A program made the position numbers and the translations under genes. Below, in pieces: positions 1-8,667 of a stretch of DNA of 64,000 bases. The first letter of the stretch is position 1, and every line of letters starts with the position of its first letter. A model generated the notes under the pieces. That model had not been told where the DNA came from and searched no databases. It was given only the letters and a program-made list of their open reading frames with translations. Source of the stretch: Hyphomicrobiales bacterium (GTDB lineage: Bacteria; Pseudomonadota; Alphaproteobacteria; Rhizobiales; Rhizobiaceae); contig UCEZ01000036.1 of assembly GCA_900471525.1 (NCBI GenBank), positions 1 to 64,000 on the forward strand, given 5' to 3'.

Positions 1-13
1 GGGAAGGGGAGAG

Positions 14-1312
14 TCAGGCCGCCATCGCCGTCCAGCGCTCGATATCGTCGCGCTCGCCGATCAGCGCCAGTCCGTGGGCGATCGACAGCAATTCGCCGCC
101 GCTCTCGATGCGGTCGCCCGCAAAACGGTTTTCGAAGATGCGGCGGATGGCCGGCACGAAGGATGTGCCGCCGGTCAAAAACACCTTGTCGATACCTTCA
201 GCCGGCGTGTTGGTGGTGACCAGCACCTCGTCCAGCGCCTCCTCGATCCGCGCAAGATCGGGTGCGATCCAGCTTTCGAAATCGCTGCGGCGTACTGTCT
301 GGCGGCTCTTTTCGCCAAGCGGCTTGAAGAAGAATTCCGTCTCTTCCTCATGCGACAGCCGCATCTTGGTGGCGGAAACCGCCTGGTAGAGCGGATAACC
401 CTCGTCGTGATCGACGAGGTCGACGAAGGCCTCGAGCTTTTCCGGCTCGACGGCGGAGCGCACCAGCTGCTTCAGGTCGGTAAAATCCTTCAGCGTCTTG
501 AAGATCGACAGCTGGTTCCAGCGGCCGAAATTGGCATAGTAGCTGGAGGGCACGTCGAGCAGCTTGTCGAAGCTCCTGAACTGGCTGCCCTTGCCGATCA
601 GCGGCGAAACCACCGTGTCGATGATACGGAAGTCGAAATGGTCGCCGGCGACGCCGACGCCGGAATGGCCGACCGGAACCGCCGTCAGCTTGCCGGCATG
701 GCTTTCGAAACGGATGATCGAATAGTCGGTGGTGCCGCCGCCGAAATCGGCAACCAGTACGGTCGCATCCTTCTTCAGGTTCTGGGCAAAGTAAAAGGCC
801 GCCGCCACCGGTTCATAGACATAGTGGACTTCGGGAAAATCGAAGGACGACAGCGCCCGGTCGTAACGCTCCAGCGCCAGGGTTTCATCCGGGCTGGTCC
901 CGGCAAACCGCACCGGCCGGCCGACGACGATGCGCTTGTAGTCCTGCGCCCAACCGTCGCCGGCGTAGTCGGCGATCCGGGTGAGGAAGGAGCGCATCAG
1001 GTCTTCAAAGCTGTTGCGTCGGGCAAAGATCAGCGTGCCCTGAAACAGCGGGCTTGCTGCAAAGGTCTTGATCGACTGCAGGAAGCGCGCCTCGCCGGGA
1101 TTGTCGATGAATTGCTGGATTGCCGCCTGTCCCGCCTCGATCTTGACGGCTGCTGCGCCCAGTTGCGCATGCTTCATGAAGGACAAGGCAGTGCGCATCG
1201 AATCGGTCGTTCCTGCCGCGCTTGAAAAGCGCAGCGACTGCGTCGTGTCGCCCTGCGAGGCGGCAAGCACCGAATTGGTCGTGCCGAAATCGAAGCCGAG
1301 TGCCTTGGCCAT
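14..1312 (-). CDS. Hsp70 family protein (YegD-like, DnaK ATPase fold)
   Basis: This gene encodes a 432-residue Hsp70-superfamily protein that appears to consist of the actin/DnaK-like ATPase fold without the usual DnaK substrate-binding C-terminus. Phosphate-1 motif GFDFGTTNS lies at residues 6-14, phosphate-2 motif ADFGGGTTDYS near residue 190, and an adenosine-binding segment FLTGGTSFVPAIRR near residue 380. The length matches the YegD-like subfamily rather than full DnaK (about 640 residues). The start ATG at 1312 was chosen because GGAGA precedes it by a normal distance and the phosphate-1 motif follows at once; an upstream in-frame extension to 1504 has no homologous character. No co-chaperone gene is adjacent. 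A chaperone-like role is inferred from the family; the client is unknown. Confidence 0.9.
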   Translation of the reverse strand: MAKALGFDFGTTNSVLAASQGDTTQSLRFSSAAGTTDSMRTALSFMKHAQLGAAAVKIEAGQAAIQQFIDNPGEARFLQSIKTFAASPLFQGTLIFARRNSFEDLMRSFLTRIADYAGDGWAQDYKRIVVGRPVRFAGTSPDETLALERYDRALSSFDFPEVHYVYEPVAAAFYFAQNLKKDATVLVADFGGGTTDYSIIRFESHAGKLTAVPVGHSGVGVAGDHFDFRIIDTVVSPLIGKGSQFRSFDKLLDVPSSYYANFGRWNQLSIFKTLKDFTDLKQLVRSAVEPEKLEAFVDLVDHDEGYPLYQAVSATKMRLSHEEETEFFFKPLGEKSRQTVRRSDFESWIAPDLARIEEALDEVLVTTNTPAEGIDKVFLTGGTSFVPAIRRIFENRFAGDRIESGGELLSIAHGLALIGERDDIERWTAMAA

Positions 1313-1806
1313 GAATGTCTCCGTCTTTGGTGTCCACCGAAGGGCGGCGGGTGTCGTCTCGCCGACGCGCACGCGGCCACGGAATGCCTTGCGGCAACCG
1401 GAATGCGTTTGATGGCGGAGGGCTTTGCTTGTTTGGAGGGCGCCTCTTCGCATGGGTCGAAGGCCAAAGCAAGGCAGGATCGGGGCGATCTGCGCGGCCA
1501 TCAAAAATGTGGCTCGGGAAAGGGCAGCGGGTGCGGGAGGCCGGCTCAGGTGTCGCGATCAGGCCGGCGCCATCTGCGTTTCCGTGGGAATCAAGCGATG
1601 ATATCAGCGAAATCGAATTTCGTTTTCAATTTTTGACGTTTACGTGCACGTCATATATTTGTATCCTGCCGCATGACCTCATGCGCAAATGCGGTTGGCT
1701 GCCGTCGCAGACTGGCTCGACAAGTCCTGCCGTATTTGCCATGACGGAAGTCAAGAATTGGGAACAAAACCGAGCAAAATAGCCGGGTGCGACTGGAGAC
1801 GATAAG
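1313..1806. other. Intergenic region between divergent Hsp70-like and ETF-QO genes
   Basis: This 494-base divergent gap contains no convincing gene. Its only clear structure is the dyad TGACGT-N8-ACGTCA at 1634-1653, annotated separately. The ETF-QO ribosome-binding site (GGAGACG) lies at its right end. Confidence 0.6.
1634..1653. promoter_or_regulatory. Candidate MerR-type (LiuR-like) operator upstream of ETF-QO
   Basis: The bases TGACGT, TTACGTGC and ACGTCA form an inverted repeat with an 8-base spacer about 150 bases before the ETF-QO start. The internal core ACGTTTACGT resembles the operators reported for LiuR, the MerR-family regulator of branched-chain amino acid and acyl-CoA oxidation genes, a pathway whose electrons pass through ETF-QO. 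The same 10-base core occurs in inverse orientation at 16676-16685. The assignment to LiuR is inference. Confidence 0.4.
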
Positions 1807-3471
1807 ATGAGTGAGCCACAGGAACTGCCCGAGCGCGAATCGATGGAATTCGACGTGGTGATCGTCGGTGCGGGGCCTGCCGGTTTGTCTGCCGCCATCC
1901 GTCTGAAGCAGGTCAATCCGGAGCTTTCCGTCGTCGTCCTGGAAAAGGGCGCGGAAGTCGGCGCGCATATCCTGTCGGGTGCGGTCGTCGATCCGATCGG
2001 CATCGACCGGCTGTTGCCGGGCTGGCGCAAGGAGGAGGGGCATCCTTTCAAGACGGAGGTCAAGGATGACCAGTTCCTGCTGCTCGGCCCGGCCGGCTCC
2101 ATCCGCCTGCCGAATTTCCTGATGCCGCCATTGATGAACAATCACGGCAACTACATCGTCTCGCTCGGTCTAGTCTGTCGGTGGCTGGCCGAGAAGGCCG
2201 AAGGCTTGGGCGTCGAGATCTATCCGGGTTTTGCCGCGACCGAAGTGCTCTACAATGATGCCGGCGCCGTCATCGGCGTTGCCACTGGCGACATGGGCAT
2301 CGAGAAAAACGGCGAGCCCGGCCCAAACTTTGCCCGCGGCATGGAGCTTCTCGGCAAGTACACGCTGATCGGCGAGGGCGTGCGCGGTTCGCTTGCCAAG
2401 CAGCTGATCGCCAAATATGATCTTTCCAAGAACCGCGAACCGCAAAAATTCGGCATCGGCATCAAGGAACTCTGGGAGGTCAAGCCGGAGAACCACAAGC
2501 AGGGCCTAGTGCAGCATTCCTTCGGCTGGCCGCTCGGCATGAAGACCGGCGGCGGTTCGTTCCTCTATCATCTGGAAGACAATCTGGTCGCCGTCGGCTT
2601 CGTCGTCCACCTCAACTACAAGAATCCCTATCTCTACCCGTTCGAGGAATTCCAGCGCTTCAAGACGCACCCGGCGATCCGTGGCACCTTCGCCGGCGGC
2701 AAGCGCCTGACCTACGGTGCCCGCGCCATTACCGAGGGCGGCTATCAGTCGGTGCCGAGGCTGTCCTTCCCCGGCGGCGCGCTGATCGGCTGTTCGGCCG
2801 GTTTCGTCAACGTGCCGCGCATCAAGGGCAGCCATAACGCGGTGCTGTCCGGCATCCTCGCCGCCGAAAAGCTGGCGCAAGCGATTGCGGACGGGCGCGC
2901 CAATGACGAGGTCATCGAGATCGAAAACGGCTGGCGCGAAAGTGCGATCGGCTCCGACCTCAAGAAGGTCCGCAACGTCAAGCCGCTCTGGTCGAAGCTC
3001 GGTACCGCCGCCGGCGTCGCCCTCGGCGGGCTCGACATGTGGACAAACACGCTGTTCGGCTTCTCCTTCTTCGGCACGCTGAAGCACGGCAAGACCGACG
3101 CGCAGTCGCTCGAACCCGCGTCGATGCACAAGAAGATTGACTATCCGAAGCCGGATGGTGTCCTGACCTTCGATCGCCTCTCCTCGGTGTTCCTGTCGAA
3201 CACCAACCACGAGGAAAACGAGCCGGTGCACCTGAAGGTCAAGGATATGGACCTGCAGAAGCGCTCCGAGCACGACATCTATGCCGGCCCCTCGACCCGC
3301 TACTGTCCGGCCGGCGTCTATGAATGGGTGGAAAAGGACGGGCAGGACGTCTTCGTCATCAACGCCCAGAACTGCGTCCACTGCAAGACCTGCGACATCA
3401 AGGACCCCAACCAGAACATCAACTGGGTGCCTCCACAGGGCGGCGAGGGGCCGGTCTATCCGAATATGTGA
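1807..3471 (+). CDS. Electron transfer flavoprotein-ubiquinone oxidoreductase (ETF-QO)
   Basis: This is a 554-residue inner-membrane-associated flavoprotein that passes electrons from reduced ETF (fed by acyl-CoA and amino-acid dehydrogenases) to ubiquinone. The N-terminus has the FAD dinucleotide-binding motif VIVGAGPAGLSAAIRL at about residues 15-30 and the continuation LEKGAEVGAHILSGAV. The C-terminus carries the 4Fe-4S ligands in CPAGVYEWV and CVHCKTCDIKDPNQNINW near residues 500-540. Length and motif order are those of a complete ETF-QO. ATG at 1807 follows GGAGACGATAAG. The next gene starts six bases after the stop codon, so the two may be cotranscribed. A dyad upstream at 1634-1653 suggests control with acyl-CoA catabolism. 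Confidence 0.96.
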   Translation: MSEPQELPERESMEFDVVIVGAGPAGLSAAIRLKQVNPELSVVVLEKGAEVGAHILSGAVVDPIGIDRLLPGWRKEEGHPFKTEVKDDQFLLLGPAGSIRLPNFLMPPLMNNHGNYIVSLGLVCRWLAEKAEGLGVEIYPGFAATEVLYNDAGAVIGVATGDMGIEKNGEPGPNFARGMELLGKYTLIGEGVRGSLAKQLIAKYDLSKNREPQKFGIGIKELWEVKPENHKQGLVQHSFGWPLGMKTGGGSFLYHLEDNLVAVGFVVHLNYKNPYLYPFEEFQRFKTHPAIRGTFAGGKRLTYGARAITEGGYQSVPRLSFPGGALIGCSAGFVNVPRIKGSHNAVLSGILAAEKLAQAIADGRANDEVIEIENGWRESAIGSDLKKVRNVKPLWSKLGTAAGVALGGLDMWTNTLFGFSFFGTLKHGKTDAQSLEPASMHKKIDYPKPDGVLTFDRLSSVFLSNTNHEENEPVHLKVKDMDLQKRSEHDIYAGPSTRYCPAGVYEWVEKDGQDVFVINAQNCVHCKTCDIKDPNQNINWVPPQGGEGPVYPNM

Positions 3472-3476
3472 GGGAG

Positions 3477-4148
3477 ATGGGCAAAAGGCCTTTGCGCTAT
3501 ACGGCGTCGCTGCGATCGTTTTTGCTGAGCGGAGCATTGGGTCCGCTCAACCTCGGTCTGACCATGCTGGAGGTTTCCGCTCTTCTTGGACCTCCTGACT
3601 GGTGGGTCACCGACACCCATGATCAACCGGTACCGCTCTATTGGGGATACTCTCATCATCTGGAAATCGGGTTTGCGCCCGCGCCGCCTTACCGGCTGCA
3701 ATGCCTGAAACTGCGCAATCTGCCGCCACGGGAAAAGAAATCCTTTGAGGTCTGCCGATCGTTGCGCGTGGCAGGTGATGGCCTTTGCGAGGGGATGACG
3801 CCAGCTCAAGTGCTGCGGCAGCGGATATGGAACTGCGACGAGGTAACTGTTGGCGTCTCGCACAGCTGGAACCCGGTCATCGACATATGCACCCCTTTGG
3901 TCAGGCTGGTCTGGTCCATGGACCACGAAGATGAGCAGTCATTCGAGATGTTTTCTGGTTTATCCAATGCTCAGAAAATTGCTGTGCGCGAGCGGCTGTC
4001 GACCGGCTTTTGGGGAGTCTATTCCCTTGCTCGCCCCGAAGAGGATCGAGCGCCGCCAGAGGCTTGGGAGGATTTCTCTCCCGCCGGGTTTCTCGCTCTG
4101 ATTGACGAGGGCAGCGGCGATCCAGGATTAGCAGCCACGATCGATTAG
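3477..4148 (+). CDS. Hypothetical protein with an immunity-protein-like N-terminal motif
   Basis: This encodes 223 residues with no signal peptide or membrane segment. The N-terminal part reads LRSFLLSGALGPLNLGLTML followed by EVSALLGPPDWW and a YWGYSHHLEIGF strand. The pattern of a glycine-rich start, an EVxxLLGPPD turn and a YGxLEIxF strand is one I associate with small cytoplasmic proteins found near polymorphic toxins; this is a weak resemblance only. ATG at 3477 is preceded by GAGGGAG and lies six bases after the ETF-QO stop. No toxin gene is adjacent. Function is not recognised. Confidence 0.7.
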   Translation: MGKRPLRYTASLRSFLLSGALGPLNLGLTMLEVSALLGPPDWWVTDTHDQPVPLYWGYSHHLEIGFAPAPPYRLQCLKLRNLPPREKKSFEVCRSLRVAGDGLCEGMTPAQVLRQRIWNCDEVTVGVSHSWNPVIDICTPLVRLVWSMDHEDEQSFEMFSGLSNAQKIAVRERLSTGFWGVYSLARPEEDRAPPEAWEDFSPAGFLALIDEGSGDPGLAATID

Positions 4149-4273
4149 TCGACAAAACGGTTTGAAACGCTCAAGCAAGTGCCTGTTGGGCTATCAAATC
4201 TGCGAACTTAACCCGCCATTAACCATGTTTTCCTTAACTTCGGTTGCGTCAACCGTATCTTAAGGATCCTCTC

Positions 4274-4891
4274 ATGTCGCTCTCCCGCCGTGGCCTGCTG
4301 CTCGGCATGTCTGCTCTTCTTGCCGGTTGTTCGACAAACGGCCCGAACCATGCGGCCAATTACGCGTCGTTGCCGGACGAGAAATTTCCGTTGCCGGCCA
4401 TGCCGCTTGAAAAGATCAAGCCCGAGCTGCGCCGCCAGGAGGTGGCCTATTCCGCGAGGTATGACGCAGGCACCATCGTCGTCGATACGCCGGCGCGGCG
4501 GCTCTACTATGTTTTGGGTGATGGACGGGCGATGCGCTACGGTATCGGCGTCGGCCGTAACGGCTATGCGCTGGCAGGTTCCGCCTATATCGGCCGCAAG
4601 GCGGAATGGCCGACATGGACGCCGACGGACAACATGATCCGCCGCGATCCCGGCCGGAATCTCAAATATGCCGGCGGTGTCCCCGGCGGGCCGAACAATC
4701 CACTCGGCGCCCGTGCGATCTATCTCTATCAGAACGGCAACGATACCATGTTCCGCATCCACGGCACCAATCAGCCGCAGTCGATCGGGCTTGCCATGTC
4801 GAGCGGTTGCGTCCGCATGCTCAATCACGATGTCGTCGATCTTTTCGAGCGCGCAACCGTTGGCGGCCGCGTCGTCGTCCTGCAGGCCTGA
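4274..4891 (+). CDS. L,D-transpeptidase (YkuD/ErfK family) lipoprotein
   Basis: This 205-residue envelope protein should cross-link peptidoglycan or attach proteins to it using an active-site cysteine. The start ATG at 4274 follows AAGGAT and yields a signal peptide ending in the lipobox LLAGC at about residue 18, so it is a predicted lipoprotein. The YkuD catalytic block is visible near the C-terminus as HGTN followed by SGCVRM, with upstream GARAIYLY. Length fits the short rhizobial YkuD proteins, of which a genome usually has many. A leftward extension beginning at 4244 lacks a proper start. The gene stands alone, ends in a hairpin at 4910-4930 and converges on the EamA gene. Confidence 0.93.
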   Translation: MSLSRRGLLLGMSALLAGCSTNGPNHAANYASLPDEKFPLPAMPLEKIKPELRRQEVAYSARYDAGTIVVDTPARRLYYVLGDGRAMRYGIGVGRNGYALAGSAYIGRKAEWPTWTPTDNMIRRDPGRNLKYAGGVPGGPNNPLGARAIYLYQNGNDTMFRIHGTNQPQSIGLAMSSGCVRMLNHDVVDLFERATVGGRVVVLQA

Positions 4892-4909
4892 CACGCTTTT
4901 CGCACGAAA

Positions 4910-4930
4910 CGGCCCGGGTAGACCGGGCCG
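4910..4930. terminator. Hairpin between convergent genes
   Basis: The arms CGGCCCGG and CCGGGCCG pair perfectly over eight bases with a GTAGA loop. It lies between the stop codons of the L,D-transpeptidase and EamA genes. The flanking thymine runs are short (GTTTCG on the minus side), so termination efficiency is uncertain. Confidence 0.45.
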
Positions 4931-4957
4931 CATCGCATGGATAGCGCATTGGTGTAT

Positions 4958-5863
4958 TTAGCGTTTTGCCGAGAAAAGTCCCGTCGAGAGCGCGACGCCA
5001 AGACCGGTGATGACGGCCGCGCTGATCTCGAACAATCCGATCTCTTCACCCAGCAGCAATCCGCCGCCCAGTGTCGCCAGCACCGGCGTGATCGCGGTGA
5101 AGGCTGCGGCCTGCGTGCCGCCAAGCGCCCTGACCGCCATGCCATAGGCAACCATCGCCGTCAGACCGGACAACACACCCTGGCTCAGCACTTGCAGCGC
5201 AATTTCATTGACAGGTGTGACGTTGAGCGACGTGCCGTAGACCAGAGCCAGGCCGATATGAATCAGGAACGACCAGAGGGCGATGACGGCGCCGGCTTCG
5301 ATGGCCGTCAGGCCCGAGCGCTTGAAGGCATGGGTGTAGCTTGCCCAGAGAAGCGCCGCTGCCGGAAGCAGGATGAAACTTGTCCACGGGATGCCGGCAC
5401 TCGAAAGGCTGTTGACAAGCAGGATGCCGACGCCGGCGAGAATGGCGGCAAGACCGAGCCAGCGGCTGGAATCCGGCCGTTCCTTGAATATGAAGACTCC
5501 GATGAGGGCAGCGGCAAGGGGCATCGACCCACCCAGCAGCGTGCCGGCGGAGGCGGCGGGCGTGGCGTGGATGGCAAAAGTGGTCAGCTGGAAGAACAGC
5601 GCCCCGGAGCCTGCGATCATCAATGCCAGGAGATGTAGCGGAACGCCCTTCGGCAAAAGCCCCATCCGCCACCAGACAGGCGCGAGCACGAGCGCCGGAA
5701 CGCCGTAGCGGATCAGGCCGATATCGATGGTTCCAAGCGGCGTTGCAGCGCTGTGGCGCGTGGCAAGAATCCAGCTTGCCCAGATCAGTACGGTTACCGT
5801 GCCGCCGACATAGCCGGTCGTGGTCGAGGGGGAATTGGTGCGGGCCAATGCGAGCGTGTTCAT
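4958..5863 (-). CDS. EamA/DMT-family transporter
   Basis: This is a 301-residue inner-membrane protein with about ten hydrophobic segments and two EamA-type repeats, the second ending GGGLLLGEEIGLFEISAAVI. It belongs to the drug/metabolite transporter superfamily and probably exports amino acids or related metabolites; the substrate cannot be read from sequence. The ATG at 5863 was chosen because the first membrane segment follows shortly after, while the upstream extension to 5956 is hydrophilic. It is divergently transcribed from an Lrp/AsnC regulator 147 bases away, a common arrangement for amino-acid exporters, which suggests that the regulator controls it. Confidence 0.9.
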   Translation of the reverse strand: MNTLALARTNSPSTTTGYVGGTVTVLIWASWILATRHSAATPLGTIDIGLIRYGVPALVLAPVWWRMGLLPKGVPLHLLALMIAGSGALFFQLTTFAIHATPAASAGTLLGGSMPLAAALIGVFIFKERPDSSRWLGLAAILAGVGILLVNSLSSAGIPWTSFILLPAAALLWASYTHAFKRSGLTAIEAGAVIALWSFLIHIGLALVYGTSLNVTPVNEIALQVLSQGVLSGLTAMVAYGMAVRALGGTQAAAFTAITPVLATLGGGLLLGEEIGLFEISAAVITGLGVALSTGLFSAKR

Positions 5864-6010
5864 CGGAGAAACCTTTCTTTCGAGCGTGGAAATCTCGTCG
5901 TCTGAAAGAAAAGGTAGCGCCAAAGGTCGAGGCATGTCCTTGCTATCTATGCTCAAAAATTTATGCTATCAGCAATTATCTGCCAATTCTGATGATGATT
6001 TTTTTTGAAT

Positions 6011-6484
6011 ATGCCAAGTCTCGATAAATTCGATATTGCCATCCTGCGCATCCTGCAGGAGGACGCGCGGGCGACGAATGTGGAGATCGCCGAGCGGGTC
6101 AATCTGTCGCCGTCGCCGTGTTTGAGACGCATCCGCAATCTGGAGAAATCCGGTGTCCTGCGCGGCTATCGCGCCGATATCGACCGCAAGCAGGTGGGCC
6201 TCGGGTTGACGGTCTTCGTCGAGATCAAAGTCGGTCGTCACAGCCAGGAAAATGCGCTTTTGCAACAGGAAGCGCTGATGGCCATCCCAGAGGTCGTCTC
6301 GTGCTTCCTGATCTCCGGCAGCGCCGATTTCCTGGTCGAGGTGGTGGTCGCGGATCTTGCGGCCTACGAGACGCTATTAACCGAAACGCTGCTCGCGCTA
6401 CCGGGCGTCGCCGACATCCGCTCCAATTTCGCCATCCGCACAATCAAGACGGGCGGCGCCCTCAAGTTGCCGGAGCTGCGCTGA
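6011..6484 (+). CDS. Lrp/AsnC-family transcriptional regulator
   Basis: This 157-residue protein has the Lrp/AsnC layout: an N-terminal helix-turn-helix (LDKFDIAILRILQEDARATN, then EIAERVNLSPSPCLRRIRNL) followed by a RAM ligand-binding domain of alternating strands and helices. Such proteins form oligomers that respond to an amino acid. The ATG at 6011 gives the canonical MPSLDKFD start; no strong Shine-Dalgarno sequence precedes it because the upstream bases are a thymine-rich run. It is divergent from the EamA exporter and likely regulates it. A perfect hairpin follows at 6493-6517. Confidence 0.93.
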   Translation: MPSLDKFDIAILRILQEDARATNVEIAERVNLSPSPCLRRIRNLEKSGVLRGYRADIDRKQVGLGLTVFVEIKVGRHSQENALLQQEALMAIPEVVSCFLISGSADFLVEVVVADLAAYETLLTETLLALPGVADIRSNFAIRTIKTGGALKLPELR

Positions 6485-6492
6485 CGAAAAGT

Positions 6493-6517
6493 ACCCGCCG
6501 GAGATGATCCGGCGGGT
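6493..6517. terminator. Bidirectional intrinsic terminator (Lrp / DoxX)
   Basis: ACCCGCCGGA and TCCGGCGGGT form a perfect 10-base stem with a GATGA loop between convergent stop codons. On the minus strand it is followed by ACTTTTCG, on the plus strand by a weaker GCTTC, so it is more likely to work for the DoxX gene but may serve both. Confidence 0.6.
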
Positions 6518-6544
6518 GCTTCATCCATGTCCGCGTTGGCAATG

Positions 6545-6991
6545 CTAAGCGTTGATTTTCGCCGAGCCCAGGCGGGGGGCAGGCACAGGCTCACGTCCGG
6601 GTGCGGATTTCCATGCAACGACCATCAATGCGCCGATGACCGTGATGTGCTCCATGACGACGTAGAATTCGAGCGTCTTGAGCGGCTCCTGCATGGTCCA
6701 GAATGTATGGGCGATCGGGATTGTCAGCACGGTGAAAACGGCGAGCGCCCCGGCGCCGAGCCAGGTCCAGCGGTTGGCGATGATGAGTGCCGAGCCGCCG
6801 AGCTGGGTGACGATAACGGCAATGTTGAAGAGCGGCGCCGGTTCGAGCCCGAAAAACGACATCTCCGCCACGCCGGCATTGAAGTCGATGAGCTTGGCGA
6901 GGCCGCTTGCCCAGAACATGTAGGTCAGGATTGTGCGGGCCAGATAGCCGAACGCGCGGGAACTGACGAGGGAATCAATAAAGGAAGGCAT
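6545..6991 (-). CDS. DoxX family membrane protein
   Basis: This 148-residue inner-membrane protein has four hydrophobic segments and the DoxX features ARTILTYMFWASGLAKLIDF near the N-terminus and TQLGGSALIIANRWTWLGAG in the middle. The family includes membrane partners of redox enzymes and quinone-related proteins, but this member has no assigned reaction. ATG at 6991 is preceded by GAGAG. It stands between the Lrp and quinone oxidoreductase genes and is oriented like the latter, about 200 bases downstream of its stop. Confidence 0.88.
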   Translation of the reverse strand: MPSFIDSLVSSRAFGYLARTILTYMFWASGLAKLIDFNAGVAEMSFFGLEPAPLFNIAVIVTQLGGSALIIANRWTWLGAGALAVFTVLTIPIAHTFWTMQEPLKTLEFYVVMEHITVIGALMVVAWKSAPGREPVPAPRLGSAKINA

Positions 6992-7191
6992 TTTTCTCTC
7001 CGGTGGCAGGTGATGAAATTGCCCCGGAACCGGTCGCCTGTCGCATCTTCGATCGGTTCCGGGGCAGCGTGGCGTCACCGGACCGGGAGGTTGTCCGGTG
7101 TGCTGCGCCGTTTCCTGTTTATGGAGAGCGGAGAAAATCGGAGGTTCCCGCGGAAACTGCGGGAATCTTCGTTCTGCAGGTGTGGTGCGCT

Positions 7192-8205
7192 TTAGAATCC
7201 GGCAAGCACCAGCTTGCCCTTCGTTCGGCCCGTTTCGATCAGCGCATGGGCCTTCTTCAGGTTGGCGGCATTGATCAGTCCGACTGTTTCCGTCAGTGTC
7301 GAGCGGATCTTGCCGGCGTCGACCAGCCGGGCGACCTCGTTCAGGATACGGTTCTGCTCCTCCATGTCCTTGGTCTTGAACAGCGAGCGGGTGAACATCA
7401 GCTCCCAGTGGATCGAAACGGCCTTGCGCTTGAACGGCATGACATCCAGCACCTTCGGATCGTCGATCAGCCCGAACCGGCCCTGCGGCGCGATCAGCGT
7501 GATGATCTCATCCAGATGGTCGGCGGTGTTGGTGGTTGAAAAGACGAAGGCAGGCGCGCCGAGCGCCAGCTGGTCGATCTGGTGCGCAAGCGGTTTCGAG
7601 TGATCGAGCACGTGATGGGCTCCGAGATCATAGGCCCATTTCTGCGTCTCGGGTCGCGAGGCCGTTGCAATCACGGTCAGGTTCGTAAGCGCACGCGCCA
7701 GCTGGATGGCGATCGAACCGACGCCGCCGGCGCCGCCGATGATCAGGATGGTGTTGGATGCGCCAGGGACCGGGTCGTTGACTTTCAGCCGGTCGAACAA
7801 GGCCTCCCAGGCGGTGAGCGAGGTCAGCGGCAGGGCGGCAGCCGCCGGGAAATCCAGCATTTCCGGCTTTTTGCCGACGATACGCTCGTCGACCAGATGG
7901 AATTCGGCATTCGAGCCCGGCCGATCGATAGCGCCGGCATAGAAGACGGCGTCGCCCGGCTGGAACAGTTTTACGCCAGCGCCGACGGCCTTGACGATCC
8001 CGGCGACATCCCAGCCGAGGACCTTCAACTGGTCCGGCTCAGGCTTGACGTTGGCTCGGATTTTCGTGTCCACCGGGTTGACCGAAATCGCCTTGACCTC
8101 CACCAGGATGTCCCTGCCTTCCGGCGTGGGGACGGGCAGCTCCACATCGATCAGAGAGGTTTCGGCAGAAATGGCTTGGGGGATCTTGTAGGCGATTGCA
8201 CGCAT
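7192..8205 (-). CDS. Zinc-type alcohol dehydrogenase-like / quinone oxidoreductase (MDR superfamily)
   Basis: This 337-residue medium-chain dehydrogenase/reductase begins MRAIAYKIPQAISAE and has the NAD(P)H-binding motif LIIGGAGGVGSIAIQLAR near residue 160. The catalytic-zinc cysteine and histidine pattern of true alcohol dehydrogenases is not evident, so it is more like quinone oxidoreductases (QOR/YhdH type). ATG at 8205 is preceded by AAGGAGCCAGCC. It is divergent from an HxlR-family gene with a dyad in the shared promoter region, the usual setting for a redox- or aldehyde-responsive reductase. The physiological substrate is unknown. Confidence 0.92.
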   Translation of the reverse strand: MRAIAYKIPQAISAETSLIDVELPVPTPEGRDILVEVKAISVNPVDTKIRANVKPEPDQLKVLGWDVAGIVKAVGAGVKLFQPGDAVFYAGAIDRPGSNAEFHLVDERIVGKKPEMLDFPAAAALPLTSLTAWEALFDRLKVNDPVPGASNTILIIGGAGGVGSIAIQLARALTNLTVIATASRPETQKWAYDLGAHHVLDHSKPLAHQIDQLALGAPAFVFSTTNTADHLDEIITLIAPQGRFGLIDDPKVLDVMPFKRKAVSIHWELMFTRSLFKTKDMEEQNRILNEVARLVDAGKIRSTLTETVGLINAANLKKAHALIETGRTKGKLVLAGF

Positions 8206-8276
8206 GGCTGGCTCCTTGATGTTTGAACAGAAGCTAGATGCGCATTATGGTGCAAAGGCGCAAGAATGCACAATAA

Positions 8277-8291
8277 GTGTATATAGTACAC
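8277..8291. promoter_or_regulatory. Candidate HxlR operator in the divergent promoter
   Basis: GTGTA, TATAG and TACAC make a perfect 5-base inverted repeat around a 5-base centre, located 72 bases from the reductase start and 16 bases from the HxlR start. The position fits autoregulation and control of the divergent gene. Binding by this HxlR protein is inferred. Confidence 0.45.
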
Positions 8292-8306
8292 AAAAGGATA
8301 CCGTGA

Positions 8307-8654
8307 ATGCCGCGTGTTCGCCATAAGCTGCTTGACTGTTCTCCCGGCTGCCCGGTCGAGGGCGTGCTTCATCTGCTCGACGGGAAATGGAAGGGTGTTA
8401 TCCTCTATCATCTGCTGGAGGGCACCATGCGCTTCAATGAAATCCGCCGCCGCTTGACGAATGTCACCCAGCGTATGCTGACGAAGCAATTGCGTGAACT
8501 GGAGGCCGACGGCCTGATCGAGCGCACGGTCTTTGCCGTAGTGCCGCCAAGGGTCGACTACTGCCTGACACCGCGCGGGCGCAGCCTCGAGCCCGTCATC
8601 ATGGCGATGAAGCGCTGGGGCGACGATCATATCATGCTGCAGGCAGCGGAATGA
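8307..8654 (+). CDS. HxlR-family winged-helix transcriptional regulator
   Basis: This 115-residue protein has the HxlR/DUF24 pattern: an N-terminal cysteine in CSPGCPVEGVLHLLDGKW, then the winged helix MRFNEIRRRLTNVTQRMLTK with QLRELEADGLIER as recognition helix and wing. Members such as HypR and YodB sense electrophiles or disulfide stress through the N-terminal cysteine, and cysteines occur here at about residues 11 and 15. It is divergent from the quinone oxidoreductase and probably controls it through the dyad at 8277-8291. Confidence 0.93.
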   Translation: MPRVRHKLLDCSPGCPVEGVLHLLDGKWKGVILYHLLEGTMRFNEIRRRLTNVTQRMLTKQLRELEADGLIERTVFAVVPPRVDYCLTPRGRSLEPVIMAMKRWGDDHIMLQAAE

Positions 8655-8667
8655 TTTTGCGGCCTAT

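Noticed and set aside
74-1225. Long open frame opposite the Hsp70-like gene
   Set aside because: It lies wholly antisense to a well-supported gene and has arginine- and glutamine-rich sequence typical of a GC-rich shadow frame.
2506-3537. Long antisense frame over ETF-QO
   Set aside because: Shadow of the ETF-QO gene; no motif and no ribosome site.
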